A stretch of DNA of 64,000 bases, from the NCBI GenBank assembly GCA_036505635.1, contig DASXTC010000038.1:1-64000 (forward strand), written 5' to 3'. The stretch's first letter is position 1; each line of letters opens with the position of its first letter. Below, piece by piece: positions 24,813 to 33,111 of this stretch. Source of the DNA: DASXTC01 sp036505635. Its GTDB lineage: Bacteria; Acidobacteriota; Polarisedimenticolia; JACPZX01; DASXTC01. A program made the position numbers and the translations under genes. Below the pieces are notes generated by a model. The model saw nothing but the letters and a program-made list of their open reading frames with translations. It ran no database searches and was not told the origin of the DNA.

Positions 24813-26488
24813 GCAAAGAAGGTCCGGCGAGCCGGATCGCGGCCGGCGCCCTGCTGGTCCTCTTCTTTCTGACGGTCACGATCGCCGTCTCCACCAAATC
24901 GGCCACCTACGACGAGTCGGTGCACATCTTCTCCGGCTGGCGGATCCTCACGGCCGGAGACTTCGCGACCAACCACGAGCATCCTCCCCTGATGAAGGCG
25001 CTGGCCGCCATCCCCGTGGCGCTCTCGGGTGCGGCCCCGCCGAAGGCCGCGATGAGGCGCGAGGTCGACGAGTGGAACGTCTCCCACGATTTCGTTTATC
25101 ACGCCAACGACGGCGACAGGATGCTGGCAAGGACGCGCCTGCCGGTGGCTCTGCTGGCGACCCTCCTTGCCTGGGCCCTGTACCGCTACGCGGCCGCCGC
25201 GTTCGGGCCGGCAGCGGCGCTCGTGGCTCTGGCCCTGCTGGTGTCGGAGCCGAACATCCTGGCCCACTCCGGGCTCGTGACGACCGATCTGGGGATCACG
25301 GCGCTCACGTTCTTCACCTTCGCGGCCTTCGTCACGTGGCTGCGCACGCGTGCGAGTGCCTGGCTCTATGGGACGGGCCTGCTCTTCGGGCTGGCGCTCC
25401 TGACCAAGTTCACGGCGATCCTGCTGGCGCCCATCCTGATCCTGACCGGAGCGATTCACGCATGGATGGAAGGGACGAAACGCCGGGGCGATCTGGCCCG
25501 CGCGCCCGCCGTCATCGGGCTGGTGGGGCTCTTCGTGCTGAACCTCGGGTATGGGTTCTCGGGGAGCTTCTCCTCGCTGCGCTCCTTCCCGCCGGAGAGC
25601 GAGACGTTTCGCGCGAGGGCAGCAGGGCCATTCGGAGGCCTCCCCCTACCGCTGCCGGTGGAGTACGTGCGCGGCTACGACCACGCGGAGGCGGGCGGGC
25701 AACTCTGGTGGGCCTATCTCTTCGGAGAGCACTCGCGCACCGGGTGGCGTCACTACTATCTGGCCGCGCTGGCCGTCAAGACCCCGCTGCCGCTCCTGGC
25801 GATGGCACTGGCCGGGCTCCTTCTCTGTCCCCGGGCCGCCGGCTCACCGCGCCAGGGCGCGGCCGGGGCCGCGGCCATCCGGCCGGCCGACGCCCTGCTT
25901 CCCGTGGCGCCGATCCTCGTCTACCTGGCGGCGTTCACGTTGTCGGGCAACCTCAAGAACATCGGGTTGCGCTACATCCTGCCCCTTTATCCCTTCCTCT
26001 GTCTGATGGCCGCGCTCGCCGCGCGCGCCCTCTGGAGCCGGATCCGGGCGAGACGCGCGATCATCGCCCTCACGGCCTGGCAGCTCCTCGTCGCGGCATG
26101 GATGTATCCCGACTACCTGACCTTTTTCAACCTGACGGTGGGAGGACCCTCGCACGGCGCCGAGGTCCTGCTCGACTCGAACCTCGACTGGGGTCAGGAT
26201 CTCAAGGGGCTGGGCCGCTACATCAAGGACCACCGGATCGAAAGGATCTACGTGGACTACTTCGGGCGCGCGTGCAAGAGATACTACGGCGTCACGAGCA
26301 CGCCCGACTTCACGGGGGGCTGGATCGCGGTGTCGGCAACGAACCTCAGGGGGGTCTACGCCGACGACAAGGAGCGTTACCGCTTCCTCTGGGACCTCAC
26401 GCCCGCGGCGCGGATCGGCGGATCGATCTTCGTGTACGACGTGCCGAGGCCGGAGGGCTGGACGCCCAAATCCGTGGCGGGGGACTGA
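24809..26488 (+). CDS. GT39-type (PMT-like) membrane glycosyltransferase
   Basis: The 559-aa integral membrane protein has about 10 to 12 helices. The first external loop holds the acidic DE pair (TYDESVHIFSGWRILTAGDF) and the NHEHPPLMKAL motif, the region that binds polyprenyl-phosphate sugar in dolichyl-phosphate-mannose-protein mannosyltransferase relatives. The C-terminus has a soluble globular part (about 440-555, with DSNLDWGQDLKGLGRYI). It probably transfers a sugar from a lipid carrier to a protein or glycolipid in the periplasm. It is ATGA-coupled to the AlaX gene and directly abuts the next glycosyltransferase. Confidence 0.85.
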   Translation: MSKEGPASRIAAGALLVLFFLTVTIAVSTKSATYDESVHIFSGWRILTAGDFATNHEHPPLMKALAAIPVALSGAAPPKAAMRREVDEWNVSHDFVYHANDGDRMLARTRLPVALLATLLAWALYRYAAAAFGPAAALVALALLVSEPNILAHSGLVTTDLGITALTFFTFAAFVTWLRTRASAWLYGTGLLFGLALLTKFTAILLAPILILTGAIHAWMEGTKRRGDLARAPAVIGLVGLFVLNLGYGFSGSFSSLRSFPPESETFRARAAGPFGGLPLPLPVEYVRGYDHAEAGGQLWWAYLFGEHSRTGWRHYYLAALAVKTPLPLLAMALAGLLLCPRAAGSPRQGAAGAAAIRPADALLPVAPILVYLAAFTLSGNLKNIGLRYILPLYPFLCLMAALAARALWSRIRARRAIIALTAWQLLVAAWMYPDYLTFFNLTVGGPSHGAEVLLDSNLDWGQDLKGLGRYIKDHRIERIYVDYFGRACKRYYGVTSTPDFTGGWIAVSATNLRGVYADDKERYRFLWDLTPAARIGGSIFVYDVPRPEGWTPKSVAGD

Positions 26489-28171
26489 ATGGAGCAGAAG
26501 GGGCGGGTCGGCCGGAGCCGGGCCATCTGGATCGTGCTGGCCGCGGCGGCGGCGCTGCGCGTCATCTACCTCTTCGACTATCGCGCCCACTCCGTCTTCT
26601 GGGACAAGATGCTCCTGGACGCGGAGCTCTACGACAACTGGGCCGTCCGGATCGCCGCCGGCGATTGGCTTTCGGGCACCGAGGTCTTCACGCTGCCGCC
26701 CCTCTACCCTTACTTCCTCGCGGTCCTCTACAGGATGTTCGGCCACGGCTATTCCGTCGTCTACGTCATCCAGTCCTGCCTGGGTCTGGCCAACATCTAT
26801 CTCATCTACGCCATCGGCCGGAAGGTGTTCGCCGGCAGGGCCCCTCTGATCGCCGCCGCCATGGCGACTCTGTACGGCTCGTTCATGTTCATGGAATCCA
26901 AGCTCATGAGCACGACACTCGCCCTGACGCTGGGGCTCTGTCTGATGCGGATGCTCTTGTGGGCGGGCGAGGCCCAGACGTTGACGCTGTGGGGGGCCTG
27001 TGGCGCGATGCTGGGGCTGACGGCCCTGGCGAGGCCCGAGACGCTGGTCTTCGTGCCGTTCGCCGCGTGGTGGATCCATCGGGTGACGCGCAGGGGCGCC
27101 GCGCGCAAGCCGGCCGCGGCCATCGATCAGTATTTGCTGGCCGGCCGGCAACCCTGGTTCGCGATCTGCGCCTTCGCCTGCTTCGTGGTCATCGCGGTGT
27201 CCCCCGTGACGATGCGCAACTGGGTGGTGTCCGATGACTGGAGCCTCTCGAACCTCATCTCGTCACAGGCGGGCATCACCTTCCATCAGTCCAACAACGA
27301 AAAGGCGGTCGGCCTCTACGTCTTCCTCCAGCACGAGGGATTCTCCGGGAGTCCGGCCTCGCAGGCCGAGGAAGAGAAGGCGCTCGCCGAGAAGGCGACC
27401 GGGCTTCCGATGAAGCGCTCGGAGGTGACGCGATACTGGATGGGAAGGGGACTCTCGTGGATCGTGGCCAACCCGACCAGGTTCGTGGCGCTGGAGTTCT
27501 GGAAGCTGGTGCGGTTCCTGGGATCGTACGAGTACAGCACCGAGTACATCATCTACGTGGAGCGCGAGTCGGTGAAGAGCCTGTGGCTGACCTGTCTGCC
27601 GTTCGCCGCCTTCACGGCGCTGGGACTGGCCGGCATCGCGATGCAGCGCAGGGAAGGTTTCCGCGCCCCGTCGCTGCTGCTCCTCCTGTTCGTGGTCTCG
27701 AACCTCCTCGTCGTGATGATGTTCTACGTCTCCTCGCGCTACCGGATGCCCTCGGCCCCCTACTTGATCCTGTTCGCGGCCTCCGCGGTCGAGAGGATGT
27801 GGAACGGATACAGGTCCAGGATCGGCGCGGCCAGGACCGAGGCCTGGATCTACGCGGGCATCGCCGCCACGATCTTCGCCGTCTTTCATCCCCAGGTCGA
27901 CGCGAGCAGTCGGATCCAGGAAGCCAACACCCATTACAACTCGGGCAACCAGTACTTCGAGAAGAAGCGGTACGAGGATGCGATCAAGGAGTACGACCGA
28001 TCGCTCGTGGACTACCGCACCAACTGGCGCGCCTGGTACAACCGGGGCAACGCGCTCCTGGCGGTGGGGCGCAAGCCCGAGGCGATCGAGTCGTTCCGCC
28101 AGGCCCTCAAGCACAACAAGAACATGGCGGCGGCGCGGCGGCAGATCGAATCGCTGGGCGGGACTCCCTGA
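26489..28171 (+). CDS. GT39-type membrane glycosyltransferase with TPR tail
   Basis: The product (560 aa) begins with a short basic segment and a first helix. The loop motif LDAELYDNWAVRIAAGDWL...LPPLYPYFLA corresponds to the Asp-Glu donor-binding loop of the PMT/ArnT fold. About nine more helices follow. The C-terminal 90 residues (about 470-560) contain two TPR units (HYNSGNQYFEKKRYEDAIKEY and WYNRGNALLAVGRKPEAIESF), probably periplasmic and used for partner binding. The ATG directly follows the preceding stop. The last 65 bases overlap the end of the convergent glycosyltransferase gene. The acceptor is unknown. Confidence 0.85.
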   Translation: MEQKGRVGRSRAIWIVLAAAAALRVIYLFDYRAHSVFWDKMLLDAELYDNWAVRIAAGDWLSGTEVFTLPPLYPYFLAVLYRMFGHGYSVVYVIQSCLGLANIYLIYAIGRKVFAGRAPLIAAAMATLYGSFMFMESKLMSTTLALTLGLCLMRMLLWAGEAQTLTLWGACGAMLGLTALARPETLVFVPFAAWWIHRVTRRGAARKPAAAIDQYLLAGRQPWFAICAFACFVVIAVSPVTMRNWVVSDDWSLSNLISSQAGITFHQSNNEKAVGLYVFLQHEGFSGSPASQAEEEKALAEKATGLPMKRSEVTRYWMGRGLSWIVANPTRFVALEFWKLVRFLGSYEYSTEYIIYVERESVKSLWLTCLPFAAFTALGLAGIAMQRREGFRAPSLLLLLFVVSNLLVVMMFYVSSRYRMPSAPYLILFAASAVERMWNGYRSRIGAARTEAWIYAGIAATIFAVFHPQVDASSRIQEANTHYNSGNQYFEKKRYEDAIKEYDRSLVDYRTNWRAWYNRGNALLAVGRKPEAIESFRQALKHNKNMAAARRQIESLGGTP

Positions 28172-29543
28172 AGAGGACCACGCAGCCGCCCCGTTCGGCG
28201 ACCACCACGAACCCATCGAGACGGCCGGGCCTCATCCGATCGAGGCGAGGCCGCGTCATCACGATCGCGACGGCCTCCCCCTCCGGCGTGCCGGCCAGCA
28301 GGCCGCGCAGCTCCTCGCCGCTCGTCACCCACACGGCACGGCGTCCCGCGTAGTAGACCAGGCTCGGCTTGTAGAGCCGGTACGACAGGAGCGTGAAGTC
28401 GCCGCGCCCCCCCGCCGGATCGAGACGGCCCGCGAGAACGAGGTCCTTCGTGCTGCGGGCGCGCGAGAGAGGGCCGGTGGCCGACAGCAGGGCCGCCACC
28501 AGCAGGATCGCCATCGCGCCGGCCGTCCAGAGAACGATGCGGCGCGGCACGTGGCGCGCCACCATGAGCGCGAGAGCGGGGGCGGCGGGGAGCAGGTAGG
28601 CGTCGTTCTTGTCCGCCATCATGGTGAAGAACAGGATCACGCAGGCGAGCCAGCAGGCCAGGAAGAGGCCCACGAGGTCCGCCTCGCGCCGGGAGCGCCA
28701 GGCGGCGACGAAGGCGAGGGGCGCGGCGAGCGACCACGGAAAAAAGGTCGGCCAGAACGAAACCAGAAAGTAATGAAACGGTCTGGGGTGATCGAGCCCC
28801 CGGACGGCCCGCTCGATCCCCTCGCGACCGATGAGATCGAGGGTCCCCTCCCATCCGATCCGACCCGAGAGCCCCGCGAGCCATGGGCCGGCGACGAGGA
28901 GGCTCCCCGCAAGGGCCATGGCGGCGCCCCGTGCGGTCACGAGGCGGGAGCGGCGCGCCACCGTGGCCGTGGCGATGATGACGGCCGCCGGCAGGAGCGC
29001 GCCGACGGGCCCCTTCGTGAGGGCGGCCAGCCCGCACGCCAGCGACGCGGCCATCGAGAGACGGCGTCGGGCCCCCGGCTCCTTCGCGGTCACCGCCTCG
29101 TGCCAGATCAGGAGCGTCGCCCCGATCCAGAGCGCCAGCATCATGTCGGTGATGGCCAGCCGCGCGCAGGCGAAGAACAGAGGGATCGTGGCGAGTGAAG
29201 CGACCGCCAGGACCGAGGCCTGCGCGCCGATCCGGCGGCTCGCCCACCAGGCGATGAGCCCGGCGAGCGCCACCGCTGAGAGAAGGGAGGGCAGACGCGC
29301 GGCCCACTCGCTTTCGCCGAGCACGAGGTAGGACGCCGCCTGGGCCCAGTAGATGAGCGGCGGCTTGTTGAGGCGGGGCTCCCCGTTGAAGCGCGGCACG
29401 ATCGGGTCGCCCGATGAGACCATCTCGGGGGCCGCCGCCGCGTAGCGCCCCTCGTCCGGATCCAGAAGCGCGACGCCCCCCAGGCGGAACGACAGGAGCG
29501 CGACGGCGAGGGCGAGGATCGCCCAGAGCGAGCGGGACGACAT
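28107..29543 (-). CDS. ArnT-like glycosyltransferase of the GT39/PMT superfamily
   Basis: This 478-aa multi-pass protein starts at ATG 29543; longer in-frame extensions are not protein-like. It has the hallmark DPDEGRYAAAAPEMVSSGD first loop (Asp-Glu-Gly-Arg) and the PRFNGEPRLNKPPLIYW motif, both characteristic of the ArnT/PMT family that moves sugars such as aminoarabinose onto lipid A or proteins from undecaprenyl phosphate. About 11 helices follow, then a short soluble domain. The final 20 residues (Ala/Pro/Cys-rich) are translated from bases shared with the opposite gene. It is divergent from the alcohol dehydrogenase with a 39-bp spacer. Confidence 0.88.
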   Translation of the reverse strand: MSSRSLWAILALAVALLSFRLGGVALLDPDEGRYAAAAPEMVSSGDPIVPRFNGEPRLNKPPLIYWAQAASYLVLGESEWAARLPSLLSAVALAGLIAWWASRRIGAQASVLAVASLATIPLFFACARLAITDMMLALWIGATLLIWHEAVTAKEPGARRRLSMAASLACGLAALTKGPVGALLPAAVIIATATVARRSRLVTARGAAMALAGSLLVAGPWLAGLSGRIGWEGTLDLIGREGIERAVRGLDHPRPFHYFLVSFWPTFFPWSLAAPLAFVAAWRSRREADLVGLFLACWLACVILFFTMMADKNDAYLLPAAPALALMVARHVPRRIVLWTAGAMAILLVAALLSATGPLSRARSTKDLVLAGRLDPAGGRGDFTLLSYRLYKPSLVYYAGRRAVWVTSGEELRGLLAGTPEGEAVAIVMTRPRLDRMRPGRLDGFVVVAERGGCVVLFRESRPAIRSAAAPPPCSCCA

Positions 29544-29582
29544 GGCGCGCAGGATACTCCGCCGCGCTATCCTGTGTGCGCC

Positions 29583-30602
29583 ATGAGAGCCTGCGTCGTC
29601 GCACGCATCGGCCCGATCGCGAGCCACCCGCTCGAGCTGAAGGAGGTGCCGGCACCGGCCCCGGGGCCCGGCGAGGTCCTCGTCATGGTCAAGGCGTGCG
29701 GCATCTGCCGGACCGACCTTCACGTCGTGGAAGGGGATCTGCCGGTGCGCCGCCCCGGCGTCATCCCGGGCCATCAGGCGGTCGGCGAGGTGGAGGCCCT
29801 CGGCGAGGGGGTGAGCGAGCTCGCCCCGGGCGACCGCGTGGGGATCGCGTGGCTCCACGGCACGTGCGGCGCCTGCCGTTTCTGCCTCTCACGGCGCGAG
29901 AACCTGTGCGAGCGCTCCGAGTTCACCGGATGGACGGTGGATGGCGGCTTCGCACGGTACGCCGTGGCCTCCGCCTCCTTCGTGTACAGGATCCCGGTGG
30001 GATTCGACGACCTGCAGGCCGCGCCGCTCCTCTGCGCCGGGATCATCGGGTACCGCGCGTTGCGCCTGACGGGCCTCGAGGAGCGGGACGCCTGGCCGGG
30101 CGCGCGTCTCGGCATCTACGGCTTCGGCGCGGCGGGGCACGTCGCGATCCAGGTGGCCCGCGCGCGCGGCGCGGAGGTCTACGTCTGCACGCGCGACCGC
30201 GAGAGGCACCAGAAGCTTGCCGCCGAGCTGGGGGCCGTCTGGGTCGGTGGCGCCGCCGACCCACCTCCCGTCCCTCTCGACGCGGCCGTCATCTTCGCTC
30301 CGGCCGGCGAGCTGGTCCCCCTGGCCCTCCGAGCGCTCGACCGCGGAGGCGCTCTCGTGCTGGGGGGAATTCACATGAGCTCGATCCCCTCCTTCGACTA
30401 CTCGCTCATGTACGGGGAGCGGCACATCCGAAGCGTCGCCAACAACACGCGCGAGGACGGCCGCCGATTTCTCGAGGAGGCGGCCCGCATCCCGGTGCGC
30501 ACGCACGTGCAGAGCTTCCCCATCGAGGAGGCCAACGAGGCCCTTATCGCGCTCAAGCAGGACGCGATCCGCGGGGCGGGGGTCCTCACCATCGGACCCT
30601 GA
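29583..30602 (+). CDS. Zinc-dependent alcohol dehydrogenase (MDR family)
   Basis: The 339-aa enzyme keeps all zinc ligands: catalytic Cys39 and His64 (ACGICRTDLH; IPGHQAVGEVE), and structural Cys95, Cys98, Cys101 and Cys109. The nucleotide-binding fold carries GIYGFGAAGH near residues 176-185. Length and motifs match the AdhA/AdhP group of NAD(P)-dependent medium-chain dehydrogenases, which oxidise primary alcohols or reduce aldehydes. The ATG at 29583 was chosen because the family begins MRA at this point; an in-frame start lies three codons earlier. It is followed after 44 bp by the TPR-ATPase gene but is probably functionally separate. Confidence 0.9.
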   Translation: MRACVVARIGPIASHPLELKEVPAPAPGPGEVLVMVKACGICRTDLHVVEGDLPVRRPGVIPGHQAVGEVEALGEGVSELAPGDRVGIAWLHGTCGACRFCLSRRENLCERSEFTGWTVDGGFARYAVASASFVYRIPVGFDDLQAAPLLCAGIIGYRALRLTGLEERDAWPGARLGIYGFGAAGHVAIQVARARGAEVYVCTRDRERHQKLAAELGAVWVGGAADPPPVPLDAAVIFAPAGELVPLALRALDRGGALVLGGIHMSSIPSFDYSLMYGERHIRSVANNTREDGRRFLEEAARIPVRTHVQSFPIEEANEALIALKQDAIRGAGVLTIGP

Positions 30603-30646
30603 AAAGGGCGGTCCCGCGAGCCCCTGTTCGTGTAGGATCGGTGGTC

Positions 30647-33106
30647 ATGAAGCGAATCCCCCATCTGGCCACGGGGGCCCTGCTCCGCCGGGCAACCCTT
30701 GCCGCCGCTCTGCATTCGGCCGCGCTCCTTTCCGCGCCGGCCGCCGCGCCCGCCGACCAGTGGTACGCGCACTACCAGAAGGGAGAGTCGGCCCTCAACG
30801 ATCAGTACTGGGCGCAGGCGATCGAGGAGCTGACCCAGGCGATCGAGCTGCGAGGCGATCCGGGCGTCGGTCTGAGGGCCAATGGGATCGATTCCATCAA
30901 CTACCTGCCTTACCTGAAGCTTGGGATCGCTTACTTCAACGTGGGCCAGTACGACGCCGCCCTGAGGGCCTTCGAATCGGAGGAAAGGGCCGCGGCGATC
31001 CAGAAGTCCCCCACAGACCATCAGAACCTCCAGACCTTCCGGGGCCTCGCGCAGGACGCGCTGGCCGCAATCGTGACCGACAGCCTGCAGCAGGCGCAGG
31101 AGCTGGAGCGCAAAGGGCAGATTGACAAGGCGCTCGAGGCCCTCGAACGCGGCCTCGCCGTCGCCCGCCAGGACAGCGAGGTGCTTTCCAGGATGCGCCG
31201 GCTCAGACAGCTTCTCGAGGCGCAGAAGAAGGAGTGGATCCTCGAGAACAGCATCCGCAGGATGATGGGCGAGGGGCGCAGACTGATCGGCGAGCGTGAG
31301 TACGCCAGGGCTTCTGCGCTGCTCAGGCAGGCGCTCATGCTGAAGCCGAGCATGCAGGCGAGAGATCTGCTGGAGCACTCCCAGCAGGCGCTGCAGGAGG
31401 AGCTCACCGGGAAACTCGACGAGGATGGGCGTCGCGCCCTCATCAAGGACTCCCTGGCCGAGGCGGCCAGGCTGGATTCGAGCGGCCGCCTGGCCGAGGC
31501 GATCGAGAAGCTCCAGTCGGTCCTGGCTCTCGACGCGAGAAACTCGCAGGCGATGCAGATGCAATTCAGGATCGTCCAGGCGCAGGTCCAGGACCAGAAC
31601 ACCAAGGCTCTGGCGCAGGAGGCGTCGCGGCTGGTGAACGAGGGGGTGGACCATCTCAACAACGGGATGTACCAGGAGGCGATCGCCGCCATCAGCAGGG
31701 CGCTGACGCTGGATCCCGGCAACGCGACGGCCCGGAACCTGTTGTGGCGGGCCTTCTCGGCGCGCAATCTGGCCGTCGGGGTGCAGACGAGGCCCCCGGC
31801 GGCGCCGAAGCTCCCCCCCACAATCATTTTCCTGGGCACGGCCGGCGGCACCGGCGATCCGGGGTCGGGAGTCGAGCAGGAGATCTCCTCGCCCGATTTC
31901 TCCCTGAAGGGGATCGTGGTTTCGGATCAACCGCGGATCGACCTCTCCTTCACGCGGACCCGCGATGAACCCGAGGGGGGCGCCGTCCCCGTAGAGGTGG
32001 TCGTGGCCTCGAAGGCCGGGCTGGCTGGCGAGCAGGCAGGGAACCTCTATCGGTTTCGATTTGATCAGCCCTCCACGGTTCCGGAAGGAGTGACGCGCTT
32101 CAAGGTGACGGCGGTCGATCCGCGGGGGCTCGCCTCCGAGGCGTCGTTCCACGTGAGATACGTGCGCCCGCTGAGCCGCTCCCCCTGGTTCTATCCGGCG
32201 CTCGGGCTGCTCGCGGCCGCCGCGCTCGGGGGCGTGCAGATGTACCGAACCCGGCGCAGGAACCTTCTGAGGAGACGCCGATTCAATCCGTACGTCGCCG
32301 GCGCGCCGGTGCTCGACAACGACCTGTTTCTGGGCCGCGACGCGCTGCTGTCGAGGATCCTCGAAAGCGTCCACAACAACAGCATCCTCCTGTTCGGGGA
32401 GCGCCGGATCGGCAAGACAAGCCTCCAGCATCACCTCAGGAAGCGCCTCCAGAACATTCAGGACCCGGTCTACGAATTCCACCCCGTCTACATCGACCTG
32501 GAGGGGACTCCCGAGGACCGCTTCTTCGCCCGGCTGGCTCAGGACATCTTCGACGAGCTGTCGCCGATGCTGGACGGCGCGCGTCCCGGGCAGGGGATGC
32601 CGGAAGGGGCCGAGTACACCTACCAGACGTTCGTGCGCGACGTGCACCTCGTGCTCAAGATCCTCAAGAAGCGCAGCGCGAAGAGGGTGAAGCTGATCCT
32701 GCTCATCGACGAGGTGGACGAGCTGAACAACTATGACCCGCGCATCAACCAGCGGCTGCGCAGCCTCTTCATGAAGAGCTTCGCCGAGGATCTGGTCGCG
32801 GTGGTGTCGGGCGTGGGGATCAGCAAGCACTGGGCCAGCGAGGGGAGTCCCTGGTACAACTTCTTCGAGGAGATCGAGGTCAAGGCGTTCACCCGCGAGG
32901 ACGCGGCCGATCTGATCCAGCGTCCCATACGCGGGGTCTTCAAGCTGAACGAGGGGGTCGTGGACCGGATCATCGAGCACACGGACTGCAAGCCGTACCT
33001 GATTCAGAAGCTGTGCGTGTCCCTTGTGAACCGGATGTACGTCGAGGGTCGCCGCAGGATCACCGTGGCGGACGTCGACGCCATCGGTCGTCCGGCGGAA
33101 GGGTAG
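30647..33106 (+). CDS. TPR - Ig-like - transmembrane - STAND/AAA ATPase protein
   Basis: The 819-aa product starts at ATG 30647 with a signal peptide (residues 1-36, ending APADQ). TPR-like helical repeats follow (about 38-385). A beta-rich Ig-like domain (about 410-510) is next, then one membrane helix (about 515-535, PALGLLAAAALGG) and a stop-transfer RTRRR. The cytoplasmic part is an ATPase with Walker A GERRIGKTSL (about 583-592) and Walker B LILLIDEVDEL (about 684-694), most like archaeal-type STAND NTPases. The layout fits a transmembrane receptor whose periplasmic TPR/Ig part senses a ligand and switches the inner ATPase. The next gene, five bases away, encodes a related ATPase fused to a kinase. 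Confidence 0.8.
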   Translation: MKRIPHLATGALLRRATLAAALHSAALLSAPAAAPADQWYAHYQKGESALNDQYWAQAIEELTQAIELRGDPGVGLRANGIDSINYLPYLKLGIAYFNVGQYDAALRAFESEERAAAIQKSPTDHQNLQTFRGLAQDALAAIVTDSLQQAQELERKGQIDKALEALERGLAVARQDSEVLSRMRRLRQLLEAQKKEWILENSIRRMMGEGRRLIGEREYARASALLRQALMLKPSMQARDLLEHSQQALQEELTGKLDEDGRRALIKDSLAEAARLDSSGRLAEAIEKLQSVLALDARNSQAMQMQFRIVQAQVQDQNTKALAQEASRLVNEGVDHLNNGMYQEAIAAISRALTLDPGNATARNLLWRAFSARNLAVGVQTRPPAAPKLPPTIIFLGTAGGTGDPGSGVEQEISSPDFSLKGIVVSDQPRIDLSFTRTRDEPEGGAVPVEVVVASKAGLAGEQAGNLYRFRFDQPSTVPEGVTRFKVTAVDPRGLASEASFHVRYVRPLSRSPWFYPALGLLAAAALGGVQMYRTRRRNLLRRRRFNPYVAGAPVLDNDLFLGRDALLSRILESVHNNSILLFGERRIGKTSLQHHLRKRLQNIQDPVYEFHPVYIDLEGTPEDRFFARLAQDIFDELSPMLDGARPGQGMPEGAEYTYQTFVRDVHLVLKILKKRSAKRVKLILLIDEVDELNNYDPRINQRLRSLFMKSFAEDLVAVVSGVGISKHWASEGSPWYNFFEEIEVKAFTREDAADLIQRPIRGVFKLNEGVVDRIIEHTDCKPYLIQKLCVSLVNRMYVEGRRRITVADVDAIGRPAEG

Positions 33107-33111
33107 AGCCG

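Noticed and set aside
24679..27237. 852-codon open frame overlapping the AlaX and glycosyltransferase genes
   Set aside because: It is Arg/Gly/Pro-rich out-of-frame translation through two convincing membrane-protein genes.
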